In this document: in pieces, positions 44,816 to 54,080 of the stretch | Layout: each line of letters opens with the position of its first letter | How positions within the stretch are numbered: the stretch's first letter is position 1 | NCBI GenBank assembly: GCA_003612515.1 | Contig: RAZB01000007.1 | Span: 38,506-102,505, forward strand | DNA: 64,000 nt | Origin: a bacterium D16-34 | Lineage (GTDB): Bacteria; Actinomycetota; Coriobacteriia; Coriobacteriales; Eggerthellaceae | Direction of reading: 5' to 3' | Notes under the pieces: model-generated | Database searches by the model: none | The model's input: only the letters and a program-made list of their open reading frames with translations | What the model was told of the DNA's origin: nothing | Made by a program: the position numbers and the translations under genes

Positions 44816-47014
44816 TTACTTCTGATCGTTCTTATCAGAAGCATCTTTGTCAGGCTTTTTCGGTGTCGAAGCTTCGTGATGATTCTTCGTTGCATCATGC
44901 GACTGCTTTGCCGCAGCGGTGGTCTCTTTCACTTTGCGCTGTGCATCTAACAGGTCGGAATATGCTTCAACCTGTTCTTTATAAGCTTGCGCCTCAACAG
45001 CATAGTCATGAGCTTCTTGCTCAGTTTTTGCCTCCTTGGCTTCAGCCTTTTGCTCAGCTGCAGTTGCTCGTTTCGCCGCTGCCGTCACATCGCGCGGAAT
45101 CCTTACCGCCTCCACCTCGTCTGACGGAGCTGCCGGCACTCCAACCTCGGGTTGTACAGGTGCCGTTTCAAGCGCCTGGATGCTTTTCTTAAGACCCTTT
45201 GTTTTTGCGGTTGGCAGGCCTGCCTTATAAGAGATCAACGTCGGTTGACTCATTACCGCCACACCCATTGCCGTATTAGATACACCATTGGTCTTTACCG
45301 GACGGTTGATTGCAGCAGGGTCGTCTCCAGCTTCAATTGAAGGTGATGACGGATGATGTCCGCCGTGTCCCAAATACTCTTCGGGAAGCACGATTTGCTC
45401 GTTTGGATCCCAGAGCTTTTTGATAGGCATACCCATGGGGTTTTGACCTTCGCTCATCATCTCAGAAGGAACGTTCGACAAAACCTTACCAGGCTTCTTT
45501 AAGCCCTCGATCTGCCAGGTAAACGGAGCAAATACGTTCGATGAGTCAACCCAGTTATGGCGTTTAGACATCTGATACATAACAAAGCAAATGGCGAAGG
45601 TAACCAAAATGATAGCAACGATAACGCTTACATACACAACAGGGCTACCTACCTCTTCTGCAACCTGTGCAGGAGGAATAATGGCCAAAACGATACCAAA
45701 CACACAAGCAATTAAGCCAACGCCAGCAACCAAATATGCTCCAAATGTTCCACCGGGAACCTTGAACAAGCGCGGACGATTCGGTTGGTCATGACGCAGT
45801 TTCAGGAATGAGACAAACATCAAGACGTAGTACATCATGTACAAAATCGTGATGGCTTGCGTAATCAGAATTACAAAGCCTTCAATGTTAGGAATAAGAA
45901 ATACCAAAAATGCTACAACGGTCATAAAGCCCATCTGCATATACATCAAGCGGCTTGGCATGCCATGCTTGTTGTTGTTCTGCATAAACTTCGGCAAGAA
46001 GCCCGAACGTCCTGCTTGACCAAGCATAAATGACGGACCAGCCAGGTTAGTGACCAATGAAGCCATTGAAGCACCAAGACCAACCCAAACGAATGCAACA
46101 TAAATCCACGGGCAGCTAAAGCATTCGCCTAAGATACGGTAGGTCTGATACAAGCCGTAAACTAGATTCATTTCGCTCACTGGAGTTACGATTGCAATAC
46201 ATAACGTACCAGCAATAAAGATGATCAGCGTCAAGATCATGGCAATAAAGATTGACATGGGGAATTCTTTTTGCGGCTTTTTCAATTGCTTGATGTGGGC
46301 AGCATTCATATCAATGCCTGCAAAGCTGAAAAATACACCAGCAGCCAGTGCTAAGGTTGATAAGCCGTGCCACTCAGGAAGAAGGTTTTGTGGGGCGAAT
46401 TCAACGTTTGACACGTGTCCTTGTGCCAGCCATACGCAGGTCATAATAACCATAAAGCCCAGCGGAATGAATGTGCCAATGATTACACCGTATTTAGTAA
46501 GACCAGCAAAAGCCTTAACGCCTTTCGTTGAAACCCACGTCAAGCCCCAATAATAAGCCAACCAAGCAATCATGATCAGCAATTGGAATTGTGGATGGTT
46601 CATGAAGTTGACTGCCCAGTCCCAATCGGGCGTATAAAAACCGATTGTGGCGGCTGAGGAGGCAACGCCTGAGCCAAAGTTGATAGATGTCTGGAACCAA
46701 AGGATTAACAAACACGAAAATGCGAATCCAGGCCCTAGTGCCTCACCAACCCAACGGAAGATGCCACCACGCTGACCCCATCCTGAAGCCAGCTCTGCAG
46801 CAACCAAACCCGTCGGCAGGAAGAACACTATTGCACCGATGATAAAGAGTGTGATTGACGACAAGCCATAATAAGCCTGTTGTACGTCGTTAGCTACACT
46901 ACCAATAATGGTGACGTTCATCATGACGAGAGCCATTAAAGAAATGTAGTTACCAGCATTCTTTTTCGCCGGTGCAGCCGTTGATTTCGCGGATGATGCA
47001 TGAGATGTACCCAT
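44816..47014 (-). CDS. APC-family amino-acid transporter with long cytoplasmic C-terminal tail
   Basis: Encodes 732 residues from ATG 47014 (AAGGGGT upstream); the frame extends ten codons further without support. The first 490 residues are a twelve-segment APC transporter close to GadC-type glutamate:GABA antiporters (GWGQRGGIFRWVGEALG, SFAGIDMNAAHIKQLKKPQKEFP). Residues about 495-732 form a polar tail unusual for the family, with an Ala/Glu/Lys-rich predicted coiled coil (about 655-720) and a Lys/Asp-rich end. The tail may gate or bind partners. It is the first gene of the peptide-use cluster. Confidence 0.83.
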   Translation of the reverse strand: MGTSHASSAKSTAAPAKKNAGNYISLMALVMMNVTIIGSVANDVQQAYYGLSSITLFIIGAIVFFLPTGLVAAELASGWGQRGGIFRWVGEALGPGFAFSCLLILWFQTSINFGSGVASSAATIGFYTPDWDWAVNFMNHPQFQLLIMIAWLAYYWGLTWVSTKGVKAFAGLTKYGVIIGTFIPLGFMVIMTCVWLAQGHVSNVEFAPQNLLPEWHGLSTLALAAGVFFSFAGIDMNAAHIKQLKKPQKEFPMSIFIAMILTLIIFIAGTLCIAIVTPVSEMNLVYGLYQTYRILGECFSCPWIYVAFVWVGLGASMASLVTNLAGPSFMLGQAGRSGFLPKFMQNNNKHGMPSRLMYMQMGFMTVVAFLVFLIPNIEGFVILITQAITILYMMYYVLMFVSFLKLRHDQPNRPRLFKVPGGTFGAYLVAGVGLIACVFGIVLAIIPPAQVAEEVGSPVVYVSVIVAIILVTFAICFVMYQMSKRHNWVDSSNVFAPFTWQIEGLKKPGKVLSNVPSEMMSEGQNPMGMPIKKLWDPNEQIVLPEEYLGHGGHHPSSPSIEAGDDPAAINRPVKTNGVSNTAMGVAVMSQPTLISYKAGLPTAKTKGLKKSIQALETAPVQPEVGVPAAPSDEVEAVRIPRDVTAAAKRATAAEQKAEAKEAKTEQEAHDYAVEAQAYKEQVEAYSDLLDAQRKVKETTAAAKQSHDATKNHHEASTPKKPDKDASDKNDQK

Positions 47015-47381
47015 AGCGTACCCCTTACTCGAAATTGGCTGCACAGCAAGATGGGGGCTGCCCGCACCCCATATTGCTGCCTACACAAACGCTCGTGAAG
47101 AGAGTCTTCAAATCTAGGATTTTCCAATTCCTTCGACGACACATTTAGTGTGCGCGTTTAAATTTTCAAGTGGCTCACGCAAAGGTGGTTTGTTGGCTGC
47201 GTGTCAAATAACTGATTCCGTACTTACACCAAAATATGTCAATTTATGCATTGTTTTCATCATCGTTTTGTAATTTACTCATATTTAAAAAATCACTTTT
47301 TACATATTTCATATACATGTATACATAAACGCGCAGATGACAGACACCAAAAGACACACGCGACTTTGCACGGTCTCCATA
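47015..47381. other. intergenic region upstream of the large permease
   Basis: This A/T-rich spacer separates the guaB terminator from the permease start. It should hold the promoter of the peptide-use cluster. I see no clear promoter pair, palindrome or RNA gene; tATACATGTATA-type words near 47314-47325 form a short palindrome (ATACATGTAT). Confidence 0.35.
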
Positions 47382-47413
47382 CAAAAACCCCGCAACACTT
47401 CTGCATTGCGGGG
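47382..47413 (-). terminator. rho-independent terminator after guaB
   Basis: On the minus strand CCCCGCAA and TTGCGGGG form an eight-base-pair stem with a ten-base loop and end in five T. It lies 33 bases after the guaB stop. Confidence 0.88.
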
Positions 47414-47445
47414 CTCTTAAAGCAAGAAATAACGTAAAAATGAGA

Positions 47446-48966
47446 CTAACGCGTATTACTTACATAGGGCACTTTGTCTTTAAGCAAAACGTCGTGTGCG
47501 CCGCCCTCAACAATAGACGTTGCTGAAACCAGCGTCAGTTTCGCCTTGTCTTGGAATTCAGGAATGGTGAGCGCACCACAGTTACACATGGTTGAGCGCA
47601 GCTTTAACAGCGTTACGTCCATGTTGTCTTTCAAGCTGCCAGCATAGGGCACATATGAGTCAACACCCTCCTCAAACGAGAGAGACTTCTTTGCGCCGCC
47701 CAGATCATAACGACCCCAGTTGCGCGCACGAGCAGAACCTTCGCCCCAGTACTCTTTCATGTAGGTGCCATTGACCATAACTTTATTGGAAGGAGACTCA
47801 TCAAAGCGGGCGAAATAACGGCCCAACATGACAAAGTCGGCGCCCATAGCAAGTGCAAGAGAAATATGGTGGTCATAAACAATGCCGCCATCAGAGCAGA
47901 TCGGCACATAAATGCCGGTTTCGCGGAAATACTCATCGCGCGCTTTAGCAACTTCAATGGTGGCAGTTGCCTGACCGCGACCAATGCCTTTTGTCTCGCG
48001 CGTGATGCAGATAGAGCCGCCACCGATACCAATCTTGATAAAGTCAGCGCCTGCATCTGCTAAGAAGCGAAAACCCTCGGCATCAACAACATTACCCGCG
48101 CCAATCTTGACCGAGTCACCATAATGCTCGCGAACCCACTCAATGGTCATCTTCTGCCAGTCAGAATAGCCCTCCGAGCTGTCAATGCACAAAACGTCAA
48201 CGCCCGCCTCAACAAGTGCCGGCACGCGCTCAGCAAAGTCACGCGAATTGATGCCTGCGCCTACCATGTAGCGCTTGTGCTCATCAAGCATCTCATTGGG
48301 GTTTGATTTGTGCGAATCATAGTCTTTACGGAATACGAGGCTGACTAGGCAATCGTTTTCATCAACAACCGGAAGCGAATTGAGCTTATGATCCCAAATG
48401 ATGTCATTTGCTGCCTTTAAGGTTACGCCATCTTGCGCCACAATCAGTTTTTCGCGCGGTGTCATGAAGTCAGAAACAAGCTCATCCATACTCATCCGAG
48501 ACAGACGATAATCGCGCTCGGTTACAACGCCAAGAAGCTTTCCGTGGGGCGCTCCCCCTTCAGTAACTGGCATCGTAGAATGGCCGTGACGCTCTTTGAG
48601 CTCAATCACATCTGCGAGCGTCATATCAGGAGAAAGGTTAGCATCAGAGGTTACAAATCCTGCTTTGTAGTCTTTGACGCGCGCTACCATGGCGGCTTCA
48701 TCTTCAATTGATTGATTGCCATAAATAAATGACAAACCGCCCTCGGTTGCTAATGCCACCGCCATACGATCATCCGAAACAGCCGCCATGATTGCCGAGA
48801 CCATCGGCACATTCAAGCTCATGGGGCATTCTTCTTGCCCTTTGCGATATTTGACCAGCGGAGTTTTCAAGCTTACCTTTGTCGGAACGCAATCTGCGGG
48901 GGTATGCCCGGGAACCAAAAGATACTCATTAAAGGTACGAGATGGTTCTTCGAAATAAAATGCCAT
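47446..48966 (-). CDS. guaB: inosine-5'-monophosphate dehydrogenase
   Basis: Encodes 506 residues from ATG 48966 (AAGGAG upstream). It oxidises IMP to XMP with NAD in guanine-nucleotide synthesis. A TIM barrel interrupted by two CBS motifs (about 95-215; [10 protein letters not shown] and [11 protein letters not shown]) carries the catalytic loop [21 protein letters not shown] with the active Cys, followed by the [28 protein letters not shown] phosphate-binding segment. The C-terminal part is the longer form seen in some actinobacteria and Clostridia. It is monocistronic, with its own terminator. Confidence 0.93.
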   Translation of the reverse strand: MAFYFEEPSRTFNEYLLVPGHTPADCVPTKVSLKTPLVKYRKGQEECPMSLNVPMVSAIMAAVSDDRMAVALATEGGLSFIYGNQSIEDEAAMVARVKDYKAGFVTSDANLSPDMTLADVIELKERHGHSTMPVTEGGAPHGKLLGVVTERDYRLSRMSMDELVSDFMTPREKLIVAQDGVTLKAANDIIWDHKLNSLPVVDENDCLVSLVFRKDYDSHKSNPNEMLDEHKRYMVGAGINSRDFAERVPALVEAGVDVLCIDSSEGYSDWQKMTIEWVREHYGDSVKIGAGNVVDAEGFRFLADAGADFIKIGIGGGSICITRETKGIGRGQATATIEVAKARDEYFRETGIYVPICSDGGIVYDHHISLALAMGADFVMLGRYFARFDESPSNKVMVNGTYMKEYWGEGSARARNWGRYDLGGAKKSLSFEEGVDSYVPYAGSLKDNMDVTLLKLRSTMCNCGALTIPEFQDKAKLTLVSATSIVEGGAHDVLLKDKVPYVSNTR

Positions 48967-49059
48967 GGGGTTCTCCTTGATTTCAAAAGACACCTTTTGG
49001 CTATTATAGCCAGCGAATCAAGATTTCAGTATATCGCTCATACAAAAACCTACCAATAC

Positions 49060-49087
49060 AAAAATCGCGCCGCCCATAGGCGACGCG
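49060..49087 (-). terminator. rho-independent terminator after the second flavoprotein gene
   Basis: On the minus strand CGCGTCGCC and GGCGGCGCG pair around a TATG loop with one mismatch, followed by five T. It lies 28 bases after the flavoprotein stop. Confidence 0.85.
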
Positions 49088-49114
49088 ACTGGGAGGGAAA
49101 CGGGTTCTGATCGG

Positions 49115-50872
49115 TTATTTCTCGGCCAACATCTTGCCAACCATGCGTCCGAATGTCGCGCAGCGACCAGCATTGATACCAGCAGCAAGGTTGGGATAGG
49201 TGCCCGCATAGAAGCTGCCTTGATCGTTGCCGATCACATAAACACCTTCAATAACATTGCCGTCTTTATCGAACGGCTGCAAATCTTCGTTGACTTGAAT
49301 GCCGTCAAGGGTGCATAAGGTCAAACCACAGTTTTTCACCGAACCATAGAAAGGTGGTGTTTTGATAGCGCTCAGACGGAAAGCGTCTTTGCCAAAGTCT
49401 GGATCGTTGCCGTTTTCGTAGTTTTCAGTTTGACGAGCACACGTCTCTAAAAACACGTCCTTGTCTTCACCTTCAAAACCGAGCTTGTCGGCCAACTCTT
49501 CAAGCGTATCCGCTTTCGCAATAAGACCAGCCTCGACAAACTCTTCCATCTCGGGCCCAATCCAAATATCAAGCATATCGGGGAATGCATCATGGTCAGA
49601 GCCGCCCTCGGGCTGCATGTAAATGGTTGAGCAGCCAACCGTGTGGAATATCGGCACATATTCTTTCCAGTCGCCATCCCAGATTTGGTGCCAATAGCGC
49701 TCATTGACCGGACGCTTTGAGGTGGCGCCAAACACATAGTCATACGGAGCGCTTTCGTTGTGGAAGCGCGCACCATGCGGATCCACGCGCAAGAACGGCT
49801 GCGACGCAAAGAAGAAGTAGCCAAAATCACTACCCGTCTCATAGGGGCTACCCATCTCTTGCTCGGCATTTAGCAAGCAACGATTAAACGTCAGCGAAGT
49901 GTGCACCGCATCCATCTGAGCGCCTGCCCACATAAGCGCTTTAATGCCGTCGCCCGTGCATGAAGGGAACGCATCAAACGTGCCCAAGCATGAATAGCGG
50001 GTCGGTTGAAGTGCCTCATACATTTCCTGGTTATAGGCATATCCGCCAGTTGCCACAATGACACCTGCAGCTGCATTGATGCGGATCATGCCATCGGCAC
50101 CTTGTGCATAAGCGCCTACCACTTTGCCATCTTCGACAATAAGCTTTTGCATGGGCGTTTTATAGCGAATTTCGCAACCATCAAACGAGGTGAAATAGGC
50201 ATCCAAACATTCAGATACTTGCGGTTCGCGCTCTTCGTAGCCTGCCCCATCGCGACCATTGGTGCCATGACCGGTTGGCCAATCGGTGTAGAAGGTGTCT
50301 TTGGGCATATTCCACTCAAGCTGCACCTCAAGACCATCTTTTGCAATCACATCGGCATACCAATCAATTGCTTCGCCAGAATTGAGCGCCCATTTGCGAT
50401 ACAGCGCCGAGTGAATTTGACCGTCGGCGTAACGATCCATGTCATTCATGATGGCCATCGGGTCAATCTTTGCAACGTCGCCCATCTCTTGCTGGAAGCG
50501 AGAGTTCACCGCGCCCAATGCAGAAGAACGCACGCCATTGCCATGGTCACCTTTCTCGATAAGCAGCGTCTTAGCGCCATTTTCAGCAGCGGAGCAAGCC
50601 GCGAAATAACCAGACGTACCCGCACCAATTACTAGCACGTCGCAATCGATGGTCTCTTTGCACTCGTCATCAGAAATAGCCGGCTCTTCGCCAAGCCAAG
50701 CCGCACTTGTCGTGGCAACTGCAGTGCCTTGTGGGGTTTCAGCATCCACGTCAACAGATGCGTCTTTTCCACTTTGCGGCGCGCATGCAGAAAGTGCGCC
50801 AACAGCTGCAAGCGAGCCAACCGCAGCTGCTCCACCTAAAAATGCACGACGAGATAATGTTGAATCTGACAT
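49115..50872 (-). CDS. Tat-exported flavoprotein reductase, fumarate-reductase-like, haem-less (second copy)
   Basis: Encodes 585 residues from ATG 50872 (AAGGAGG upstream). Twin-arginine signal LSRRAFLGG (6-14), lipobox-like LSAC (Cys30 region) and FAD site VIGAGTSGYFAACSA define the same class as the 1333-3084 protein, but the two differ widely in sequence. The C-terminus (GVYVIGNDQGSFYAGTYPNLAAGINAGR) is typical of one Eggerthellaceae subfamily of reductases for organic acceptors. There are no CxxCH motifs. The gene is divergent from a membrane LuxR regulator, which probably controls it from the 205-bp spacer. Confidence 0.85.
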   Translation of the reverse strand: MSDSTLSRRAFLGGAAAVGSLAAVGALSACAPQSGKDASVDVDAETPQGTAVATTSAAWLGEEPAISDDECKETIDCDVLVIGAGTSGYFAACSAAENGAKTLLIEKGDHGNGVRSSALGAVNSRFQQEMGDVAKIDPMAIMNDMDRYADGQIHSALYRKWALNSGEAIDWYADVIAKDGLEVQLEWNMPKDTFYTDWPTGHGTNGRDGAGYEEREPQVSECLDAYFTSFDGCEIRYKTPMQKLIVEDGKVVGAYAQGADGMIRINAAAGVIVATGGYAYNQEMYEALQPTRYSCLGTFDAFPSCTGDGIKALMWAGAQMDAVHTSLTFNRCLLNAEQEMGSPYETGSDFGYFFFASQPFLRVDPHGARFHNESAPYDYVFGATSKRPVNERYWHQIWDGDWKEYVPIFHTVGCSTIYMQPEGGSDHDAFPDMLDIWIGPEMEEFVEAGLIAKADTLEELADKLGFEGEDKDVFLETCARQTENYENGNDPDFGKDAFRLSAIKTPPFYGSVKNCGLTLCTLDGIQVNEDLQPFDKDGNVIEGVYVIGNDQGSFYAGTYPNLAAGINAGRCATFGRMVGKMLAEK

Positions 50873-50959
50873 TTTTCCTCCTTTTGTCCCTCCCAAACGG
50901 CGTCCGTTGCAACGCCTTGAAGATGAGCGCAGTATGACGAAGCGGATAAGGAAAAACAT

Positions 50960-51004
50960 CGCCTAAAAGCTGGGTTTTGCGCATAATCACCGCTTTTAGG
51001 TGAG
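50960..51004. promoter_or_regulatory. 12-bp inverted repeat in the divergent flavoprotein/LuxR promoter region
   Basis: TCGCCTAAAAGC (50960-50971) and GCTTTTAGGTGA (50993-51004) match at 11 of 12 positions with a 21-nt spacer that includes a -10-like CATAAT (50983-50988). It is well placed to be the operator of the divergent LuxR regulator. The same 21-nt spacing occurs at 37021-37061. Confidence 0.55.
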
Positions 51005-51077
51005 GGTGGTTTTTTACGTGTAAACTATGATGAGTACTACTAATTTCACGCAATAGGGTCGCACAACAGGGAGGGTT

Positions 51078-52625
51078 ATGTCGACACCTCGCAAAACAGC
51101 CAAAAAAGCCATCCGGCCACATAAACAGTCAGCCCAAAAGCATACCGGGTTTATCTCTAAGCTCGAAGGAACGCTGAAGTTTCACTATCTGGGCATTGGC
51201 TTTATATGGGCTTGGGTCTATTGCTCATATGAAACGCCAGCAGTCTACCCGCTGCGCAGTGGCATGGGTATCAATGCTGATGATTCTTGGATTGTTTCAG
51301 CTACTGTCGTCACCATTGCCCTTTTTATTGGCGGCATCCTGCTTGGGCGACAACAAAAGCCAGCCTCGTCTACCTTGTCACTTTTGGCAGCATGCTGCGC
51401 CACCATTGGCACGCTGCTTTCAACCTCAACGGCACTCCCCGCCGAAATCACCATTTACACAAGTGGAACTCTCACTGGTTTTGGCACAGCTTTTCTGTCA
51501 ATCATCTGGGGGCAAGCACTGGCAAAACTTGACACCGAAACCTCAGAGCTTGCCATTCCGGCCGCATCAATCATCATGGTTGCAAGTGCGCTCGTATTTC
51601 CCTATTTGCCGCCCGCTGTTGGAGCTATTGCAGCTGCATCATTGCCACTCATATCAGGTCTTTTGCTCGTTGTTACTCAGCACGAACTGAATGTAGCAGC
51701 ACCCCTTTCCGAACCGAAATCTGATGCTTTAAACACGAATGCAACCCCACCACGGTTGCATGTTTCGCCTCGCATTATCAAGATGGCGATTCTTCTGTTT
51801 ATGGCATATGTCACCAGCGGATTTTTAGAGGCGGTCTTCCCGGACAGCAACAGTGTATTTTCGGCTCTCACTATTGATTGGCCTATCATTATTGGTTCAA
51901 GTTCTGGCGTCATTATCATGGTGTCGTTCTTGCTCTTTGCTCAACGACCCACCTTCGATACCTACTTCAAGGGAATAGCACCGCTTGTGGTGACCACGCT
52001 GGCACTTGCAGCCTGGAATGACACGGCGGCTCTGTTTTTCAAGTCAACGTTTTTAGCCATCACCAACACCATTTTGACGGTGGCAACATTTCTTTGCGTG
52101 GTGAATGCAGCTCAAAGAAGACAAGACAATGCAGCGCTTGGTACTGGCGTTACGCAAGGCGCATTACAACTTGGCGTACTAATTGGCAATATCGCAGCTC
52201 AGCAATTCATGGCTCACTATGGCCAAGGAAGCGACAAGCTGCTTTTTGCCATTGCCGCACTCTCCATACTCTTTTCTTTGGCGTGGTACGTCTATCCCAC
52301 CGAACAAGATCGCCGCTTAGGATCACCAACGGCAAGCACTACAATCTCACGCACTACCACATCGCCCGATAACACCAACGCATCTTCAGATAGCACGCTT
52401 GAGCTTGTTTGTGACCAGCTGGCAAGTATGCATAGTCTCTCAGGGCGCGAGCGCGAGATCTTAAGCTATCTTGCACGTGGCAGAAGTCAGCCCTACATTC
52501 GCGAGGAACTCATTTTGTCGAAGAACACCGTGGCAACGCATGTCAAGCACATCTACCAAAAACTTGATGTGCATTCTCGCCAAGAACTGCTTGATCTTAT
52601 TGAAGAGGCAGCATTGCGCGCTTAA
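51078..52625 (+). CDS. LuxR-family regulator with multi-pass membrane N-terminus (second copy)
   Basis: Encodes 515 residues; GGAGG precedes ATG 51078. A basic N-terminus is followed by about twelve hydrophobic segments (about 40-410), a Thr/Ser-rich linker and a LuxR helix-turn-helix (about 450-508: LSGREREILSYLARGRS...SKNTVATHVKHIYQKLDVHSRQELL). The last part is nearly the same as in the 3242-4762 protein, while the membrane part differs, which fits different input signals and a shared type of DNA recognition. It stops two bases before the convergent transporter gene. Confidence 0.88.
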   Translation: MSTPRKTAKKAIRPHKQSAQKHTGFISKLEGTLKFHYLGIGFIWAWVYCSYETPAVYPLRSGMGINADDSWIVSATVVTIALFIGGILLGRQQKPASSTLSLLAACCATIGTLLSTSTALPAEITIYTSGTLTGFGTAFLSIIWGQALAKLDTETSELAIPAASIIMVASALVFPYLPPAVGAIAAASLPLISGLLLVVTQHELNVAAPLSEPKSDALNTNATPPRLHVSPRIIKMAILLFMAYVTSGFLEAVFPDSNSVFSALTIDWPIIIGSSSGVIIMVSFLLFAQRPTFDTYFKGIAPLVVTTLALAAWNDTAALFFKSTFLAITNTILTVATFLCVVNAAQRRQDNAALGTGVTQGALQLGVLIGNIAAQQFMAHYGQGSDKLLFAIAALSILFSLAWYVYPTEQDRRLGSPTASTTISRTTTSPDNTNASSDSTLELVCDQLASMHSLSGREREILSYLARGRSQPYIREELILSKNTVATHVKHIYQKLDVHSRQELLDLIEEAALRA

Positions 52626-52627
52626 AG

Positions 52628-54034
52628 CTAGGCTCCCATCCACGCTTGAACAATAGGCGCATACCCCATAACAATGATAAGCACAATGAGTACGGGCAGC
52701 ACATAGCGAAGATACGGCAGCATCTTGTGCGGGAAGCGCATACCATTTCCCGTGTCTGCTTCTTTGAGGAAATTCTGAAAGCCCCAGCCTCGCTTCGACG
52801 TACAGAAAAGCAAGAAGACTAAAGCGCCCAAAGGAAGCACATTGTTGGAAACGATAAAGTCCTCAATAGCTTGAATGTTCCCAATGCCCGGCACATCCAA
52901 ACCAGCCCAAACATTAAAGCCAAGCACGCAAGGCATAGACAAAACAGCGAGCAAAATGCCATTTACCAAGCAGGCGCGATTTCGTGACCATCCCCATTGG
53001 TCAATGGAGAAACTCATGATGTTTTCAAACACGGCAATGATGGTTGAAAGCGCCGCTGATGCCATAAAGATAAAGAACAACGTACACCACAGCTGTCCAA
53101 GCGGCATCTGTGCAAAAACACTTGGCAGCGTGATAAAGATGAGCCCCGGGCCACTTCCTGGCTCAACACCAAACGCAAAGCATGCGGGGAAAATAATGAG
53201 GCCAGCCATAAGCGCCACCAGCGTATCAAGCCCGGCAATACGCACAGCTTCGCCGGTGAGCGCAAAGCGCTTGTCCACATAGCTTCCAAAGATAGACATT
53301 GAGCCAATTCCAACCGACACCGTAAAGAAGGCTTGACCCATAGCGGCGAAAACGGCATCAACAAAGCTGCTCCAACCGCCTTCAAACAACTTGCCGAAAT
53401 CGGGCATGAGATAGAATTCGAGTCCTCGCTCAGCGCCAGGCAGCGTCACCGCGCGAATACAAAGGATGACAAGCACAACAAATAACGCCATCATCATGAC
53501 TTTCGTAATGCGCTCTACACCATTTTTCAGACCTGCGCGTGTCACCAATACGCCGATAAGCACAACGGCAAGCATGAACACCATCATCATGACCGGGTCA
53601 GCCAAAAGCCCATTAAACACACCCTCTACAGCAGGCGCTTCCATGTTGTCAAACGTATTGATCGCGCTAAAAAATGCATATGCGAGCATCCACCCTGCAA
53701 CGGTCGTATAAAACATCATAAGCAGGTAGTTACCCGGCAGTGCAACCCACTTAAAACGATGCCACTTAGAACCCGCGGGCTCGAGCTCATCGAAGCTGCG
53801 TGCCACGCCCTTTTGACTTGCGCGACCAACCGAAAATTCCATCACCAAAATCGGCAGTGCGAATATCGCCAAAAACAGCAAGTACAAAAGAACAAATGCG
53901 GCTCCGCCATATTGCCCAGTGATATAAGGAAAACGCCAAACATTTCCTAAACCGATTGCGCAACCTGCACTGATAAGAATAAAGCCAAGGCGGGAGCCAA
54001 ATTGTTCACGAGACGCCACGCTAACCTCTTTCAT
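52628..54034 (-). CDS. sodium-dependent amino-acid transporter, NSS/SNF family
   Basis: Encodes 468 residues with about eleven to twelve hydrophobic segments. SRLGFILISAGCAIGLGNVWRFPYITGQYGG is the signature of neurotransmitter:sodium symporters, including the sodium-binding first segment. Bacterial members such as LeuT and TnaT import amino acids with Na+. GTG 54019, behind AAAGAGG, gives a start more like relatives (MASREQFGSR) than ATG 54034; both are possible. It adds to the amino-acid uptake capacity of the region. Confidence 0.88.
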   Translation of the reverse strand: MKEVSVASREQFGSRLGFILISAGCAIGLGNVWRFPYITGQYGGAAFVLLYLLFLAIFALPILVMEFSVGRASQKGVARSFDELEPAGSKWHRFKWVALPGNYLLMMFYTTVAGWMLAYAFFSAINTFDNMEAPAVEGVFNGLLADPVMMMVFMLAVVLIGVLVTRAGLKNGVERITKVMMMALFVVLVILCIRAVTLPGAERGLEFYLMPDFGKLFEGGWSSFVDAVFAAMGQAFFTVSVGIGSMSIFGSYVDKRFALTGEAVRIAGLDTLVALMAGLIIFPACFAFGVEPGSGPGLIFITLPSVFAQMPLGQLWCTLFFIFMASAALSTIIAVFENIMSFSIDQWGWSRNRACLVNGILLAVLSMPCVLGFNVWAGLDVPGIGNIQAIEDFIVSNNVLPLGALVFLLFCTSKRGWGFQNFLKEADTGNGMRFPHKMLPYLRYVLPVLIVLIIVMGYAPIVQAWMGA

Positions 54035-54080
54035 GTCGAACTTTTGCCATCACAATATAACTGATAACCTCATCTTTACC

